Shown one piece after another: positions 5,929-8,096 of a stretch of 8,096 nucleotides of DNA (position 1 is its first letter; every line of letters starts with the position of its first letter). The DNA is from Oscillospiraceae bacterium. GTDB taxonomy: Bacteria; Bacillota; Clostridia; Oscillospirales; Acutalibacteraceae. The notes beneath the pieces were generated by a model. That model had not been told where the DNA came from. It made no database searches and saw only the letters and a list, made by a program, of their open reading frames with translations. The stretch lies in contig CADBOL010000096.1 in assembly GCA_902796295.1 (NCBI GenBank), forward strand, positions 1 through 8,096, read 5' to 3'. The position numbers and the translations under genes were made by a program.

Positions 5929-8096
5929 ATGAAAAATACAACCCGAAAAATTTTATCATTAATTCTCTGCTTTATTATGCTGCTTGGCGCCGCGCCGCTG
6001 AACGGCATAGCGGAGCTTGATTTTTCAAAGCTTAATATTTTCGGCGGAATCAATCTGCCGGATTTATCCTCTCTGTTCACCCCGAAAGCAAGCGCAGAGA
6101 ATGTAACCTCCGGTACCTGCGGGGATAATCTTACATGGGAGTTTGATGAGGAAACCGGAACGCTTACAATAAGCGGCGAAGGAATTATGACGGGAACCTT
6201 TTCTGAGGATACGAGAATAAAGAATGTTATAATTGAATCAGGTGTTACCGGTATAAGCCAAGGAGCGTTTTCGTGGTGCGACAAACTTACAAGCGTATCC
6301 ATCCCCGACAGTGTTACAAGCATAGGTGCCGGTGCGTTTAGCCGTTGTACTATGCTTTCGGAGATAACTATCCCCAAAGGGATTTCCGATTTAGGAAGCG
6401 GTATGTTATTCGGTTGTACCGGGCTTACAATATTGAATTACAATGCGAAAGAATGTTCGGGTGATGCATTTTGGCCTCCCCAATTTCAGACGAACGGAGA
6501 AAAAATACACTGGCTGGTTGGTTGTGAAAATCTTAAAACAATTAATATAGGAAGCAATGTTGAGAGTGTTCCTTGGTATGCGTTCTCCGGCTGTACTGCA
6601 TTGGAAACTGTCAATTATAATGCGGTTAATTGCGCCGGGATGGGATTCAGTAGCAATAAAAATTGGTTATCCGGATGCGGCAATATTAAAACAGTAAATA
6701 TAGGTGACAGTGTTGAAACAATTCCAAAGTATGCTTTTTATAACTGTACAGGGCTTACGAGTATAACCATCCCGGAGAGCGTTACAAGCATAGCCGACAG
6801 TGCATTTTCCGGTTGTACGGGGCTTACCGATATATACTATAACGGCAACGAGGAGGACTGGTACAGCATTACAAATGGCAGTCTTTCATCATTTGTCATA
6901 CACTTTAGTGACGGTCATTATATCAATGCAGATTCCGGCAAATTAGCTTATTCAATTAAAGATGAAGAAGCTGTCATTACGGGAATTAAATCTCCGCTTG
7001 ACGGAGGAATACTCGTCATACCGGAGATACTTGACGGTTATAGATTGACCGGAATAGGAAGTTTTGCATTTCATAACTGTACCGGGCTCACAAGTATAAC
7101 CATCCCCGGGAGTGTCACAAGCATAGGCGATAATGCTTTTGTCGGCTGCACCGGGCTTAAAAGCGTAACATTCGGAGAGAGCGTTAGAAGTATAGGTGAA
7201 GGGGCATTCCTCGATTGCGACGGTCTCACAAAGGTAAACTATACCGGGACTGTTGCGGATTGGTGCAGTATATCATTCAGCAGAGGATCAAACCCGGCAT
7301 ATTATTCTCAGTCTCTTTATATCAATGACATTCAGCTAACCGAAATAACAGAAGCAGATTTAATTGATGTCACAAGCATAAGCGATTATGCATTCGAAAA
7401 TAACACCGGCCTTGAGAGTGTAACCATTCCCGACAGCGTCACGAGTATAGGCAGATGTGCTTTCCTTGAGTGCACAGAGCTTATCAGCGCAGAAATCGGC
7501 AGCGGTGTCGCGAGCATAGGTGACAGCGCATTTGCCGGCTGCTGGAGTATGGAGAGCATTTCGGTATCAGACGGGAATAACGCATATCATTCTGCAGGAA
7601 ACTGTCTGATCGATAAAAACAGGAAAACATTGATTGCCGGCTGTAAAAACAGTGTTATACCGGATGACGGAAGTGTAACAAGCATAGGCGGGCGTGCTTT
7701 TTGTGCTTGCACATCTCTGCCAAGTATAACAATCCCGGAAAGTGTCACAAGCATTGGCGGTGAAGCTTTCGCCGGTTGCACCGGGCTTGAAAGCATTGTT
7801 ATTCCCGAGAGTGTGACAAGGATAGAAGAAGGCACATTCGGTGGTTGCACCGGTCTTACAAGTATAACAATCCCAGGAAGTGTCACAAGCATTGGTGATT
7901 TTGCATTTTCCGGCTGTGATTCGCTCAGTACTATTTATTACAGCGGAACAAAGCATAAATGGAACAAGATAGCTATCGGAGAACGAAACGATGAGTTGCT
8001 TAACGCAGAAATCAGTTTTAACTCCGATTGCCCGGATTGGGATTATGACATTGAAAACGGCAGTGCCGTAATCTACGGATATTACGGACTTGATAA
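5929..8096 (+). CDS. BspA-like leucine-rich-repeat surface protein (3' partial)
   Basis: ATG 5929 lies 6 nt after AAAGGTGA; the frame stays open to the window edge (722 codons), so the stop lies beyond. A signal peptide (TRKILSLILCFIMLLGAA) is followed by an unusual spacer to an AxA site at residue 56 (KASA). Residues 58-85 form the N-terminal module TSGTCGDNLTWEFDEETG common before these repeats. About 18 LRR_5 (TpLRR/BspA-type) repeats of about 23 residues follow, consensus AFxGCTGLTSITIPxSVTSIG. They are interrupted by longer modules: two NYNA..C units ending in WL.GC.N(L/I)KT, and three YY.G/NYTG...W..I units. The family is known for adhesion and host or matrix binding in gut and oral bacteria. 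Some repeats are almost identical at DNA level (for example 7722-7759 and 7860-7897), which allows repeat loss or gain. It may belong to the same regulon as the upstream pair. Confidence 0.9.
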   Translation, partial: MKNTTRKILSLILCFIMLLGAAPLNGIAELDFSKLNIFGGINLPDLSSLFTPKASAENVTSGTCGDNLTWEFDEETGTLTISGEGIMTGTFSEDTRIKNVIIESGVTGISQGAFSWCDKLTSVSIPDSVTSIGAGAFSRCTMLSEITIPKGISDLGSGMLFGCTGLTILNYNAKECSGDAFWPPQFQTNGEKIHWLVGCENLKTINIGSNVESVPWYAFSGCTALETVNYNAVNCAGMGFSSNKNWLSGCGNIKTVNIGDSVETIPKYAFYNCTGLTSITIPESVTSIADSAFSGCTGLTDIYYNGNEEDWYSITNGSLSSFVIHFSDGHYINADSGKLAYSIKDEEAVITGIKSPLDGGILVIPEILDGYRLTGIGSFAFHNCTGLTSITIPGSVTSIGDNAFVGCTGLKSVTFGESVRSIGEGAFLDCDGLTKVNYTGTVADWCSISFSRGSNPAYYSQSLYINDIQLTEITEADLIDVTSISDYAFENNTGLESVTIPDSVTSIGRCAFLECTELISAEIGSGVASIGDSAFAGCWSMESISVSDGNNAYHSAGNCLIDKNRKTLIAGCKNSVIPDDGSVTSIGGRAFCACTSLPSITIPESVTSIGGEAFAGCTGLESIVIPESVTRIEEGTFGGCTGLTSITIPGSVTSIGDFAFSGCDSLSTIYYSGTKHKWNKIAIGERNDELLNAEISFNSDCPDWDYDIENGSAVIYGYYGLD

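Noticed and set aside
6200..7920. Regularly spaced DNA repeats that could suggest a CRISPR array
   Set aside because: They are diverged, in frame, about 69 bp apart and translate to LRR units; no constant repeat and unique spacers.
7567..7956. Antisense ORFs over the LRR gene that look repetitive
   Set aside because: The repetition is inherited from the LRR codons; the other frames show no RBS or domain.

Overview
The window looks like the chromosome of a Gram-positive gut- or rumen-type clostridium, most likely an Oscillospiraceae/Ruminococcaceae relative. This rests on protein families and style: a C-terminal piece of an InlB/Listeria-Bacteroides-repeat and Ig-like surface protein, a BspA-type leucine-rich-repeat protein, a papain-like secreted protease, strong AAGGAG/AAAGGTGA ribosome binding sites and moderate GC. 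There is no rRNA, tRNA, CRISPR array or transposase gene. All genes are on the + strand, and five of the six encode exported or membrane-linked products.

Layout. Bases 1-432 are the 3' end of a surface-protein gene. It is followed by a 45-codon small ORF (482-619) whose ribosome binding site is one arm of a 14-nt perfect inverted repeat. A long hairpin (642-744, element A) sits just upstream of a secreted protein of unknown family (770-1879). A second, homologous hairpin (about 1912-2015, element B) lies just downstream of that gene. Bases 1880-2424 hold element B, a near-consensus sigma-A promoter (2036-2064), a long leader with a small hairpin, and a nested palindromic repeat element (2219-2381). 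The leader is bounded by a 15-bp direct repeat.

Bases 2425-5706 encode a likely two-gene operon. The first gene is an ECF-like sigma factor fused to an Ala/Gly-rich linker, a hydrophobic helix and a CAP (SCP/PR-1-like) domain. The second, 18 bp later, is a signal-peptide-bearing C1A cysteine protease with an intact Cys/His/Asn triad. A second copy of the palindromic repeat (5801-5870) separates this pair from a BspA-like LRR protein (5929 to beyond the window end).

How they may work together (inference). The sigma factor is physically linked to a probable membrane anchor and a CAP domain that has lost its usual histidines. It is co-transcribed with a secreted protease and followed by a surface LRR protein. 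This suggests a sensor-regulator controlling cell-surface proteins. Several proteins here end in a similar short hydrophobic or amphipathic helix, clearest in the first and third genes (FFxx[LI][IV]xFF[KR]x[IL]F). The two leads I rate highest are the paired structured elements A/B and the sigma-CAP-protease unit.
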